DNA of 64,000 nucleotides from Acidobacteriaceae bacterium (lineage in GTDB: Bacteria > Acidobacteriota > Terriglobia > Terriglobales > Acidobacteriaceae): contig DAIDGW010000220.1 of assembly GCA_027452245.1 (NCBI GenBank), positions 1-64,000 on the forward strand. Reading direction: 5' to 3'. The position numbers and the translations under genes were made by a program. The notes under the pieces were generated by a model that did not search any database, had not been told where the DNA came from, and saw nothing but the letters and a program-made list of their open reading frames with translations. Of the stretch, positions 36,232 through 44,957 are shown piece by piece (the stretch's first letter is position 1; each line of letters starts with the position of its first letter).

Positions 36232-37140
36232 ATGCCGGGTACTGGAGAGCGTTTCGAGCGAGCCGTGCAAATTATGGAGCGTCTGCGCGCCCCGGGCGGC
36301 TGCCCGTGGGATCGTGAGCAGACCTTCGATTCGATCAAACCCTATACGTTAGAAGAAACGTATGAGGTGCTCGAAGCCATCGACAATCGCGATTGGCGCG
36401 AACTGACGGGGGAGCTCGGCGACCTGCTGTTGCAGATCCTGTTCTACTCCGAGATGGCGAAAGAGCAGGGGACTTTTACGATCGATGATGTTCTCGACCG
36501 GCTCTCGACCAAGCTGATCGACCGGCATCCCCATGTATTCGGGGAGGTCAAAGCCGATACCGCCGCGGATGTGAAGCGGAACTGGGAAGCCTTGAAGGTT
36601 GAAGAGCGAAAAAAGCGGGCCGAGAAATTCGAGAAAGCGCAGGCGGGGAAGAAGAAAGAATCGATTCTCGATGGAATTTCGTCGGCGATGCCGGCATTGA
36701 TTGAAGGACATAAGCTTAGTTCCCGGGCAGCGCAGGCTGGATTCGACTGGCCAAATATCGAGGGATTGTTCGATAAGCTTCAGGAAGAGACCGACGAACT
36801 ACGGGAAGAGTTGAGGCAATTTCCGGCGCCAGGACCGCGTCCTGAACTGCGGGGAATTGCCGGATCAGGGGGACAAAGGATTCCCGAGGCGCTACGTGCC
36901 CGGCTGGAGGACGAACTCGGCGACCTATTTTTTGTTCTGGTGAACATTGCGCGCTATCTTTCGCTGGATTCAGAGTCAGCGCTGCGCAAGACGAACCGCA
37001 AATTCAAGCGCCGCTTTCAATGGATGGAAGCGCGACTACAGGAGTCGGGACAAACCCTCGACCAAACCTCAGCCGAAGAATTGGAATTGCTATGGCGGCA
37101 AGCAAAGGAGCAGGAAACGTCGATGGAGAAGCAACTGTGA
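36232..37140 (+). CDS. mazG: Nucleoside triphosphate pyrophosphohydrolase MazG
   Basis: 302 residues from the ATG at 36232; the frame opens earlier at 36106 without support. Two MazG repeats: the first with LEETYEVLEAID..GELGDLLLQI, the second with EETDELREEL..LEDELGDLFFVLVNI, separated by a charged linker, plus a Pro/Gly-rich insert (residues about 205-230). Hydrolyses NTPs to NMP and PPi and moderates ppGpp/aberrant nucleotides. The next gene starts at an overlapping GTGA. Confidence 0.95.
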   Translation: MPGTGERFERAVQIMERLRAPGGCPWDREQTFDSIKPYTLEETYEVLEAIDNRDWRELTGELGDLLLQILFYSEMAKEQGTFTIDDVLDRLSTKLIDRHPHVFGEVKADTAADVKRNWEALKVEERKKRAEKFEKAQAGKKKESILDGISSAMPALIEGHKLSSRAAQAGFDWPNIEGLFDKLQEETDELREELRQFPAPGPRPELRGIAGSGGQRIPEALRARLEDELGDLFFVLVNIARYLSLDSESALRKTNRKFKRRFQWMEARLQESGQTLDQTSAEELELLWRQAKEQETSMEKQL

Positions 37141-37910
37141 CGCAAGACGGCCTCGTGCTGAGGCATTGCCAAAGTGTTGACGATATGCGCGCCTGCGTAG
37201 CGCTGCAAAAGGAAGTCTGGAATTTCAGTGACGCTGAACTGGTTCCGATGCGCCTCTTTGTGGTTGCGCAGAAAGTTGGCGGACAGGTGATGGGAGCGTT
37301 CGCCGGGAGCGATATGATTGGATTTGCTCTGTCGGTTCCCGGCATGCGGTCCGGCCATAGCTACTTACATTCCCACATGCTTGCAGTTCGCGCGGAATAC
37401 CGGAATAGCGGCTTAGGACGCCGGCTGAAGATGTTGCAGCGGGATGATGCGCTGGCGCGGGGGATCGAACTGATCGAATGGACCTTCGATCCGCTGGAAA
37501 TCAAGAATGCATACTTGAATATCGAGAAACTGGGGGCAATCGTCCGCCGGTACAACGTCAATCAATACGGGATTACGTCGTCTCCGCTGCAGGGCGGACT
37601 GCCCACCGATCGTCTGATTGCCGAGTGGTGGCTCAAGTCCAACCGAGTTGAAACTCTGCTGAAGACGGGAAAACACCCTGCGGTCAATGGTGAGGTGGCC
37701 ATCAAAGTCCCTGCTCAGATTTACGAGTGGAAGGCAGGTGCCGAGACTCGCCAGCTGGCTCTGCAAGTGCAGGAACGGAACCGCGATCAGTTTTTAAAGT
37801 CATTCGATGATGGCTTGGCGGTCCTGGCATATGAACGCAATGCGGAGGGCGATGGCAAGTTCGTGCTGGGAAAATGGGACGAAGAGTGGTCGTATGCGTC
37901 GATCGGGTGA
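37137..37910 (+). CDS. GNAT acetyltransferase (COG3375 type)
   Basis: 257 residues from the GTG at 37137, which overlaps the mazG stop and has GGAGAA eight bases upstream; the ATG at 37092 is possible. N-terminal GNAT fold with acetyl-CoA loop region NSGLGRRLKMLQRDDALARG and WTFDPLEIKNAYLNIEKLGA. COG3375 proteins often sit beside MenC/NAAAR genes, as here (58 bases on). Acyl-group substrate unknown; it might make the N-acylated amino acid used next door. Confidence 0.85.
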   Translation: MTQDGLVLRHCQSVDDMRACVALQKEVWNFSDAELVPMRLFVVAQKVGGQVMGAFAGSDMIGFALSVPGMRSGHSYLHSHMLAVRAEYRNSGLGRRLKMLQRDDALARGIELIEWTFDPLEIKNAYLNIEKLGAIVRRYNVNQYGITSSPLQGGLPTDRLIAEWWLKSNRVETLLKTGKHPAVNGEVAIKVPAQIYEWKAGAETRQLALQVQERNRDQFLKSFDDGLAVLAYERNAEGDGKFVLGKWDEEWSYASIG

Positions 37911-37967
37911 ATTCGGCGCAGATTCGCTGCTTTGGTTAGTGGAGTTGTGCTGTTAACGAGGCCTCTT

Positions 37968-39098
37968 ATGAAAGTCGAAGCCATTACATTGCGTGAGATC
38001 CAAATGCCACTCGTCCATTTTTTTGAGACGAGTTTCGGGCGCATCTACAGCCGCAGCATCATCCTGGTGACCCTTCATTGTGACGGAGTTGATGGCTGGG
38101 GAGAGTGCGTGGCTGGAGAGGTTCCCTACTACAGCAGTGAGTGGAATGAGAGCGCTTGGGCCACAATCGTCCGGTACCTTGCTCCGGCGGTGGTGGGGAA
38201 AGAAATCAAGGCGGGACGCGACGTTCCCGCACTGTTCTCGAAAGTTCGCGAGCATCGCATGGCGAAAGCGGCCATCGAGAACGCTGTTTGGGATGCCGAA
38301 GCGCAGAAGATGCAACAGCCTTTGTGGAAGCTGCTGGGAGGATCGCGGCGCGAGATTGCTTGCGGAGTTTCCATCGGAATTCAGGATTCGGTTGAGCAAC
38401 TTCTCGAAAAGATTGAGCACGAACTCGCCGCCGGATATCGCCGCATCAAGGTCAAGGTCAAACCGGGATGGGACGTCAATGTTCTGGAACCTATTCGCGC
38501 ACGCTGGGCGGAGATTCTGCTGAGCTGTGATGCAAACTCCGCTTATACCTTGGACCAACTGGAGCACCTGCGCGAATTCGACCAGTTCAATCTACTCATG
38601 ATTGAGCAGCCGCTCTGGAACGACGACATTTACTACCATGCGCGGCTACAGAAGGAACTGCGAACTTCTATCTGTCTGGATGAATCGATCACCAGCGCCC
38701 GCAATGCGGCAATCGCCATCGAGTCCGGGGCCTGCCGCATTATCAATGTCAAGGTTGGACGCGTGGGCGGATTCAGCGAGGCCCGCAAGATCCATGACGT
38801 ATGCCAGCAGCAAAAAATTCCGGTCTGGTGCGGAGGCATGCTCGAGTCCGGCATTGGACGCTCGCATAACATCGCGCTCTCGACGTTAGAGAACTTCCGG
38901 TTGCCGGGGGATGTTTCGGCCTCAAAGCGCTATTGGAAGGAAGACATCATCGAACCGGAAGTGCAGGTGTCGGATGATGGGATGATCGCAATCAGCGACA
39001 CTCCCGGGCGTGGTTACCGCCTGAGGGAAGATCTGATCGAGAGGTTCACAGTTAGAAAGGAAACGATCAGCGCCAGGGCGTTAGTCGAAGTGAAATGA
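37968..39098 (+). CDS. menC: o-Succinylbenzoate synthase / N-acylamino acid racemase
   Basis: Enolase superfamily, MenC/NAAAR branch, 376 residues from the ATG at 37968 (GAGG upstream). Catalytic Lys pair in RIKVKVKPG, metal ligands Asp (SCDANSAY), Glu (MIEQPL) and Asp (CLDESI), second catalytic Lys in NVKVGRVGG. Either converts SHCHC to o-succinylbenzoate for menaquinone, or racemises N-acylamino acids; many homologues do both. The gene order with a COG3375 acetyltransferase and no other men gene leans toward racemase use. Confidence 0.85.
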   Translation: MKVEAITLREIQMPLVHFFETSFGRIYSRSIILVTLHCDGVDGWGECVAGEVPYYSSEWNESAWATIVRYLAPAVVGKEIKAGRDVPALFSKVREHRMAKAAIENAVWDAEAQKMQQPLWKLLGGSRREIACGVSIGIQDSVEQLLEKIEHELAAGYRRIKVKVKPGWDVNVLEPIRARWAEILLSCDANSAYTLDQLEHLREFDQFNLLMIEQPLWNDDIYYHARLQKELRTSICLDESITSARNAAIAIESGACRIINVKVGRVGGFSEARKIHDVCQQQKIPVWCGGMLESGIGRSHNIALSTLENFRLPGDVSASKRYWKEDIIEPEVQVSDDGMIAISDTPGRGYRLREDLIERFTVRKETISARALVEVK

Positions 39099-39102
39099 GG
39101 AT

Positions 39103-40050
39103 TCAACGGCCGCTGCCGGAATTGGCTGCCTCACGATCTTCCCCTTTGCGCATCTGGTCGGCTTCGGCCTGGAGCAACTGCACGCCCTTTTGGAAATCGG
39201 TATTCCAGGGAATGCGCTGAAAATCGCTGTAGGTTTCGTCGGATTTGATAGTCAAGCTCTTGATCATCATGATCTTGCCGGTGAAGTTCAATCGCTGACG
39301 CGTGAGTTCCCAGACACCTTCGCCGACATCAGCCTGATTGACCATGAAGTTTCCGCCTTTATTGAGGCGAGCGAGGAATCCCCACCCGAAGGTCACATCG
39401 CGGAAGAGCGTGGCATCGATCTCTGCGATTCTCAACTCTGACTCGTCAATGAGCAGATGTCCCTGCATGCCGAGCAGCACCCGCTCCACTTTTGAAGGGG
39501 GAACAAACGTTGGATTTGGACGAAATTTCAGGCGAATGAGTTCGTCCCCGAGTTTGCCTATCTCCTTTGTGCCAGTCTGGGTCCCATCGAACTCATAGAC
39601 GAAAGCATCCGGTAGTGCACGAATAATGCGAGAGCTGCGGTCGGCGTCATCTTTTTCCTGTTTCTGTTTGCGGCTGAGATCCTGCGGGCTGTGCGCCAGT
39701 TGATTCAAGCGCGTCAATTGGCTCTGAAGTTGCTGCGGGGGTACAGGTTTGCTATCGCTCACCACCAATAGGTCGGCAGTAGCCTGTGTCGTTTCGGCGA
39801 AGAGGCGAGTTTGCATTCCGCTCATGGTTTTCTTATGCGAGCGGAACATGTGCTTGATGGAAGAATGGTTGTCGGCGAGCTCATGCTTCACGGTGGAGCG
39901 CACCAATTCGATGGGAGACATCGCAGGCTTGTCCTGGCGCTGCGTTGCGAAGGATGGCAGAGAAGCGGGGCCGAATCCCAGGCAAATGAAAGAGACTGCG
40001 ATACTTGCAAGAATGTTTGCCAATGCAGCGCCGAAGCGCCAGTGACGCAT
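39103..40050 (-). CDS. Secreted protein, LolA-like layout
   Basis: 315 residues with an N-terminal export signal (residues about 8-35). A Gln/Lys-rich helical section (about 110-145) precedes beta-type segments (FVYEFDGTQTG, LIRLKFRPNPTF, LLGMQGHLLIDESELRIAEID) and ends with a polar tail. The phrase LLGMQGHLLID parallels KGMQGKMWID in the 22185-22994 protein, supporting a shared fold. Envelope-located; function unknown. Confidence 0.8.
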   Translation of the reverse strand: MRHWRFGAALANILASIAVSFICLGFGPASLPSFATQRQDKPAMSPIELVRSTVKHELADNHSSIKHMFRSHKKTMSGMQTRLFAETTQATADLLVVSDSKPVPPQQLQSQLTRLNQLAHSPQDLSRKQKQEKDDADRSSRIIRALPDAFVYEFDGTQTGTKEIGKLGDELIRLKFRPNPTFVPPSKVERVLLGMQGHLLIDESELRIAEIDATLFRDVTFGWGFLARLNKGGNFMVNQADVGEGVWELTRQRLNFTGKIMMIKSLTIKSDETYSDFQRIPWNTDFQKGVQLLQAEADQMRKGEDREAANSGSGR

Positions 40051-40217
40051 GGTTGCTCCCGACGTCCGGTCTTTAGTCTAGCAACTCCTATCATTCGAAT
40101 GGTCTACATTGCATCTGGTAGAACTGTCATGAAGAAATCGGCATCTCCGGTGCTTGCCGCACTGATCTGGGGTTGGGTATAGTCATCAGGAACACCGAAA
40201 TCCATTACGCCAGCGCG

Positions 40218-40249
40218 CAGGATTGACCACGGCCGCGTGGTCAATCCTG
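40218..40249. promoter_or_regulatory. Perfect palindrome in bactofilin leader
   Basis: CAGGATTGACCACG and its exact reverse complement flank the 4-base loop GCCG: 14 perfect pairs, ending 21 bases before the bactofilin ATG and about 10 before its ribosome site. No T-run follows, so this is more likely an operator or a leader hairpin than a terminator. Confidence 0.6.
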
Positions 40250-40270
40250 TGTTCGGCGAGGAGAGACATA

Positions 40271-40633
40271 ATGGGCGCACCTGTTTCCGCGAATCTGGCA
40301 CAGATCGGCAAGTCGGTCGTCATCAAAGGCGAGTTGTCGGGCAGCGAGGATCTGTACGTGGACGGTCAGGTTGAGGGCAGCATTGCATTGAAAGGAAACA
40401 GCTTAACTGTTGGCCCTAACGGTCAAGTCAAGGCCAATGTCGAAGCCAAAGGAGTGGTTGTACAAGGCAAACTCGATGGCAACGTGCAGGCCAGCGACCG
40501 CGTTGAGCTTCGCAAGTCAGCGGTGGTCAATGGCGATATCTCAACCCAGCGCATTTCGATTGAAGAGGGTGCTTACCTGAAAGGCAAGGTTGATATTCAG
40601 GGGAAATCGGAAGGGAAGAGCGCGGCCAAATAG
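40271..40633 (+). CDS. Bactofilin, polymer-forming cytoskeletal protein
   Basis: 120 residues from the ATG at 40271 (AGGAGAGA upstream). One DUF583 right-handed beta-helix with repeated G-V/hydrophobic strands (KGELSGSEDLYVDGQVEGSI, GVVVQGKLDGNV, KSAVVNGDI) and short charged tails. Bactofilins polymerise without nucleotide at the inner membrane and scaffold envelope or stalk functions. A methyltransferase gene follows within 112 bases. Confidence 0.95.
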   Translation: MGAPVSANLAQIGKSVVIKGELSGSEDLYVDGQVEGSIALKGNSLTVGPNGQVKANVEAKGVVVQGKLDGNVQASDRVELRKSAVVNGDISTQRISIEEGAYLKGKVDIQGKSEGKSAAK

Positions 40634-40744
40634 CGTCAGTTTTCGTACTTAACCTGAATTCATAATGCCGATTTGCTCGTGGAGAGCGCGGCGAGACCGG
40701 ACTGGCGGTTTTGCAGTTGTCCGGCAGTACGGTCAGGAAGTTCC

Positions 40745-41467
40745 ATGGCGTCCGTTACACAAAGTTTCATGAAATTCTTTCGCAGTTCCGGCTCGCGCGA
40801 GGCCGTCAATCCGGCGCAAACCGCTCCGCAGAAGCTCAGTCGCCGCTCCAGTGGTTTGGGCGAACTTGCCCGCATGTGGGACACAACTGAGGTCCTGACG
40901 GTTTTGGATCTGGGATCGACGTCTCCTTCCAACATCCGACACTTTACGGAGCGCGGCCACAGGATATACAGCGAAGATTTGCTGACAGCCTCGACCGACC
41001 CGAGGCTGGTGACGAAAGACGAGCAGGGAAATGTCGTTCTCGACAGCCGGCAGTTTCTGGCCGATAATCTCGTGTATCCTGCGGCACATTTTGACGTCGT
41101 TCTCTGTTGGAACCTCCCCGACTATCTGCACGAGAGCCTAGTGCGTCCGGTTGTAGGAAGGCTATGGTCGGTACTCAAGCCGGGGGGCATGCTGCTGGCG
41201 TTTTTCCACACCCGTGATGCAGGTCCTGACTCACCTTGCTACCGTTTTCACATTGTCGGCAGCGATGCATTGGAGATGCAGAAGATTGAACTGCGCCGCG
41301 AGACCCGCCGCGGACCCACGGGAGCGGTGCACACAGCGATCAGCGACGGATTCCAATTGCAACGGGTATTCAACAACCGTCACATTGAGAACTTGTTCCG
41401 CGACTTCGCGTCGATCAAGTTTTTCCTTGCCCGGGACAACGTCAGGGAAGTGCTGGTCGTCAGATAA
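40745..41467 (+). CDS. SAM-dependent methyltransferase
   Basis: 240 residues from the ATG at 40745 (AGGAAG six bases upstream). Class I fold: motif I VLDLGSTSPSNI (a variant lacking the usual Gly-x-Gly), FDVVLCWNLPDYL as motif IV, and LKPGGMLLAFFH. A basic, Ser/Gln-rich N-terminus (residues 1-40) precedes the domain. Substrate unknown. Likely co-transcribed with the bactofilin. Confidence 0.8.
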   Translation: MASVTQSFMKFFRSSGSREAVNPAQTAPQKLSRRSSGLGELARMWDTTEVLTVLDLGSTSPSNIRHFTERGHRIYSEDLLTASTDPRLVTKDEQGNVVLDSRQFLADNLVYPAAHFDVVLCWNLPDYLHESLVRPVVGRLWSVLKPGGMLLAFFHTRDAGPDSPCYRFHIVGSDALEMQKIELRRETRRGPTGAVHTAISDGFQLQRVFNNRHIENLFRDFASIKFFLARDNVREVLVVR

Positions 41468-41727
41468 TCTTCCGCCCTTAATTACTGCGGTGAAGGAATT
41501 CAATCGCAGTTATTCCAGTTCGCGACTACCTACTTATCTAGCGGTAATTCCCGAAGAGGTCCAGGAGCCACCACTTTGGCACGAAATTTCGCGGCAGGAG
41601 TGCACGTCGTGTATCCGGCTGGACGGGTGACGTCGGAGCCTTTGCTTTCGCGTTTCACGCGATAGGTGCGCATGCTCAGACAAAGGGGCTCCGCAGTCTG
41701 TGACGCGAGCTGTTCGGGAATGACCCC

Positions 41728-41973
41728 CTACATAAGGCGACCGTCAGGCGTGTAGAGGCGGAATGTGAACTCGCTGCTCCCCGCGTCGACCAGGCGACCC
41801 TCAGGGGTGAAGTGGAAAACCTGGAACTCGTCGCTCGGTGGATCGGCGCTTCGTAGCGCCGGTGTTTGGAGGACATTGTTTTGAGGGGATGGTTCGGGCT
41901 TCGAAGATTGCGCCAGTAGAGGGAGCGAGAATAAAAAGACACTCATCAGAGGCAACACGAGACGGGTGAACAT
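41728..41973 (-). CDS. Small secreted orphan protein
   Basis: 81 residues from the ATG at 41973 (GGAGAG upstream). Signal peptide MFTRLVLPLMSVFLFSLPLLAQ, then a short Ser/Pro linker and two similar beta-like phrases (FHFTPEGRLVD and FRLYTPDGRLM) that look like an internal duplication. No family recognised. Confidence 0.6.
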   Translation of the reverse strand: MFTRLVLPLMSVFLFSLPLLAQSSKPEPSPQNNVLQTPALRSADPPSDEFQVFHFTPEGRLVDAGSSEFTFRLYTPDGRLM

Positions 41974-42182
41974 ACATCTCTCCGTTTTCAGGGTCATTAT
42001 ACTCGGAGAGTACAATCGGCAAAACTTGACTGGTCCCCTCTATTTTGGCTCGCAGGTCATACCCCTCTTTTTCTGTAAATCTCACGGCTGCAGCAAGGAT
42101 CAACGCAACCCCAGTGGCACCGAAGTTGACTGTATTTGCTGTGTTTGCACAAATAACCGCACGATACGGAGGTTTCCACGAA

Positions 42183-43937
42183 ATGCGCCCGATTGTTCGC
42201 CCCTCAGTGCATTTCATTCTTATTCTCTTGTCTATTCTTACTGCCTGTGGTGGAACTTCATATTCTCCCGAAATCAATCCGAAACTGGGTCGGATATATG
42301 TAGTTTCTGCCACGCCATTAGTTCCGGCTTTGTTGAGTGCCGGAGGAGGAACTTCTACCGCGACCATTACTGTGACCCCGGGAAACGGGTATAGCGGAAA
42401 GGTAACTTTATCGTGTGCGGAGGGAGGCGGCGTAAATCCCGCACCACCAACCTGTTCGTTCAGCCCCAATCCAGTGGCGGTTAGCGCTACCTATACCGCC
42501 AAATCAACACTTACGGTGAGCACTTCGCCGACTACCGACGGAGGAACCTACACGATCTCAGTGACGGGTGCAGACACGAAAGGTGTGGGTCCTATTAACC
42601 GGGAGCAATCTCTCACGCTGACCAACACGGGGCAGATCGAGCATGTCGTGGTGATTTTCCAGGAGAATCGTACTCCGGATAATCTGTTCCAAGATCCAGT
42701 ACTGATATCCCGCGGCGCCGATATCAGGAGCAGTGGCCTAGACTCTGCAGGGCAGACGGTTCCGCTCACGCCAACGGATTTGGGTACTATTGGTTCCGAT
42801 CCTCTTACGTACGATCTGAGTCATACGCATTCTGCGTTCGCAAAGATGTACGACGGTGGCAAGATGGATGGCGCAGATAAGATCGATTGCCTAGTGTACA
42901 CGCTCCCCTGTCCAATACTGCCTCAATTCAAGTACGTCAAACCGGAGGATATTCAGCCTTACTTTGCATTGGCGGAGCAATACACATTTGGGGACCGGAT
43001 GTTCCAAACCAATGAAGGCCCCAGCTTTCCCGCACACCAGTTTATTCTCGCGGGTACGTCCGCCCCAACTGCTACGAGCAAACTTTTCGCCGCCGAAAAT
43101 CCACTTAACTTACTACCGGACTTTGGACCCAGTGGCTGCATTGCCGGTCCAACGAATACCGTAGCCCTCATCGATCCTTACGGAAACGAAAACAGCAATC
43201 CAGCCACCATTCCTTGCTATGACCATCCAACCCTTACGGACTTGCTTGACAATGCAGGTTTTAGTTGGAGGTATTACGCTCCCTCGGCGGGATCCATATG
43301 GACGGCGCCCGATGCGATCGAACATATTTGCCAGGAGGCGCTGATCAACGGAATGAAAACTTGCACCGGGCCAGAGTGGCTCAGTAAAGTCGTTTTCCCT
43401 GAAACTGGGGTGCTCACAGACATTGCCGCAGGTCAACTAGCGCAAGTCAGCTGGGTTGTTCCCGACGGTGCCCATTCCGATCACGCCTATGCCAATGATG
43501 GCAGCGGACCGTCGTGGGTTGCCTCGGTGGTCAATGCGATCGGGAACAGTCAGTACTGGAAGAATACCGCGATCATCATTACCTGGGACGATTGGGGCGG
43601 TTGGTACGACCACGTCCCGCCTACAGTTATCAACGATGGAGTCAGTTGGGGATCAGGATACGTTTACGGATTCCGAGTCCCGCTTATTGTCGTATCACCC
43701 TATGCCAAGGCTGGCTACATTTCTCACAAGCAGCACGATTTCGGCAGCATCCTCAAATATATCGAAACCTTGTTTAATCTGCCTTCTCTGGGATACGCCG
43801 ACACGCCGGCAGATAATCTGTCGGACTGCTTCTCAATGACGCAATCCCCACTGCGATTCAAGACTATTTCAGCGCCTCTTGACGCTGCATATTTCCTCAA
43901 TAACAAGAAGCCCCCCATCGATCCCGATGACGACTAG
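42183..43937 (+). CDS. Phosphoesterase-family lipoprotein (phospholipase C-like)
   Basis: 584 residues from the ATG at 42183 (GGAGGT upstream). Lipoprotein signal with lipobox LTAC (Cys22). An Ig-like beta region (residues about 45-145, TITVTPGNGYSGKVTLSC) precedes a PF04185 phosphoesterase domain starting HVVVIFQENRTPDNLF, with SHTHSAF, NEGPSFPAHQFILAG, PDGAHSDHA and ITWDDWGGWYDHVPP as metal and active-site regions. Hydrolyses phosphate esters or phospholipids on the outer face. Acidobacteria carry many such genes. Confidence 0.9.
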   Translation: MRPIVRPSVHFILILLSILTACGGTSYSPEINPKLGRIYVVSATPLVPALLSAGGGTSTATITVTPGNGYSGKVTLSCAEGGGVNPAPPTCSFSPNPVAVSATYTAKSTLTVSTSPTTDGGTYTISVTGADTKGVGPINREQSLTLTNTGQIEHVVVIFQENRTPDNLFQDPVLISRGADIRSSGLDSAGQTVPLTPTDLGTIGSDPLTYDLSHTHSAFAKMYDGGKMDGADKIDCLVYTLPCPILPQFKYVKPEDIQPYFALAEQYTFGDRMFQTNEGPSFPAHQFILAGTSAPTATSKLFAAENPLNLLPDFGPSGCIAGPTNTVALIDPYGNENSNPATIPCYDHPTLTDLLDNAGFSWRYYAPSAGSIWTAPDAIEHICQEALINGMKTCTGPEWLSKVVFPETGVLTDIAAGQLAQVSWVVPDGAHSDHAYANDGSGPSWVASVVNAIGNSQYWKNTAIIITWDDWGGWYDHVPPTVINDGVSWGSGYVYGFRVPLIVVSPYAKAGYISHKQHDFGSILKYIETLFNLPSLGYADTPADNLSDCFSMTQSPLRFKTISAPLDAAYFLNNKKPPIDPDDD

Positions 43938-44165
43938 TTGATTGGGGCAGAATCGGTATTGCTCGTAACTTAGACAAAAGTTAACCGGTAATGACTTTCA
44001 TTAATGTGTCCCGCAACTCGACCCGGTTAAGCTGCTTCGCGGATAACCTGAACACCGCGATTGTGGCTGATTGAAGCAAGGGTAAGCGGAGGAATACAGC
44101 GGAATCCCGAGTCAGCCGCGAAGGATTCATAAACCAGTCATGAGTCGGTCGCAACGTGAAGGCAG

Positions 44166-44876
44166 CTATTTTCCACGTGCGTTGTTTCCGTCCTTCCAGA
44201 CGATAATGCCCATGCGGAAAAGGTAGTGGTGGGAAATCTCCATTCGCGGAGCGTTTCCTGCCGGAAAAGTCTTAGAAATTATTTCGCGAACTTCAGAAGG
44301 GACGTAGGCTCGTTTCACTGAGGCAACGCCATCGACGCGCGAGACCTGGCTACGCATCAATGGGAAGCCAGCATAAACGAGCGCGAGATGCAGGGGATGC
44401 CGCAAAAGATCGTTGATCAGCACCGCATGCCGGGTAACGCGCAGAGCTTCTTGAACAAAGCGGCCCAGCGCCTGCGGCTCAAGGTGATGGGCAAACAGAT
44501 TGCATCCCACTACGTCGAAAGCTCGATTCTGAAAGGGAAGTTGCAGCGCGTCAGCAACGATGCAAGGCGAAGCGTTCGGATTACCGTTGCGCAGGTGGGA
44601 GAATTTTAGATCGACACAGGTAACTTGAACGTTAATACCCCGCCGGGGAAGTTTTTGGGCGGTGATGTGGGAAACCTCGCCGAATCCGGCCGCCACATCC
44701 AGCATCGACATGCGCTGCAAATTGCGCAACCGGGCGACATGGTGAACCATCCATTGCGTTGTGGTTACTCCGCCAAACCAGCGGTTGATGCGACAGAGAT
44801 CGCGCAACGAGGCCTGCGCTTCGTGGGCAGGACACTCTTCGGAGTCAAGAATTTCGGAAGTATCCACCCGCTGCAT
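44166..44876 (-). CDS. SAM-dependent methyltransferase
   Basis: 236 residues from the ATG at 44876. An N-terminal region (LDSEECPAHEAQASLRDLCRINRWFGG) precedes a class I core with motif I MLDVAAGFGEVS, acidic VTCVDLKFSH and FDVVGCNLFAHHLEP. This N-terminal phrase is shared by methyltransferases found near isoprenoid and type III polyketide genes; here no such genes adjoin. The ABC exporter gene is 81 bases away on the same strand. Substrate unknown. Confidence 0.82.
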   Translation of the reverse strand: MQRVDTSEILDSEECPAHEAQASLRDLCRINRWFGGVTTTQWMVHHVARLRNLQRMSMLDVAAGFGEVSHITAQKLPRRGINVQVTCVDLKFSHLRNGNPNASPCIVADALQLPFQNRAFDVVGCNLFAHHLEPQALGRFVQEALRVTRHAVLINDLLRHPLHLALVYAGFPLMRSQVSRVDGVASVKRAYVPSEVREIISKTFPAGNAPRMEISHHYLFRMGIIVWKDGNNARGK

Positions 44877-44957
44877 GATTGATGAACCCCGGCGATGTTC
44901 ACGATTGTAGCCGGAAGTTGGATGCGAGCCGGAAAGATTTGTCAAAAAGACGACTCG

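Noticed and set aside
43979-44031. Inverted repeat TTAACCGG / CCGGTTAA after the phosphoesterase gene
   Set aside because: Arms are about 35 bases apart and no T-run follows; too weak to call a terminator.
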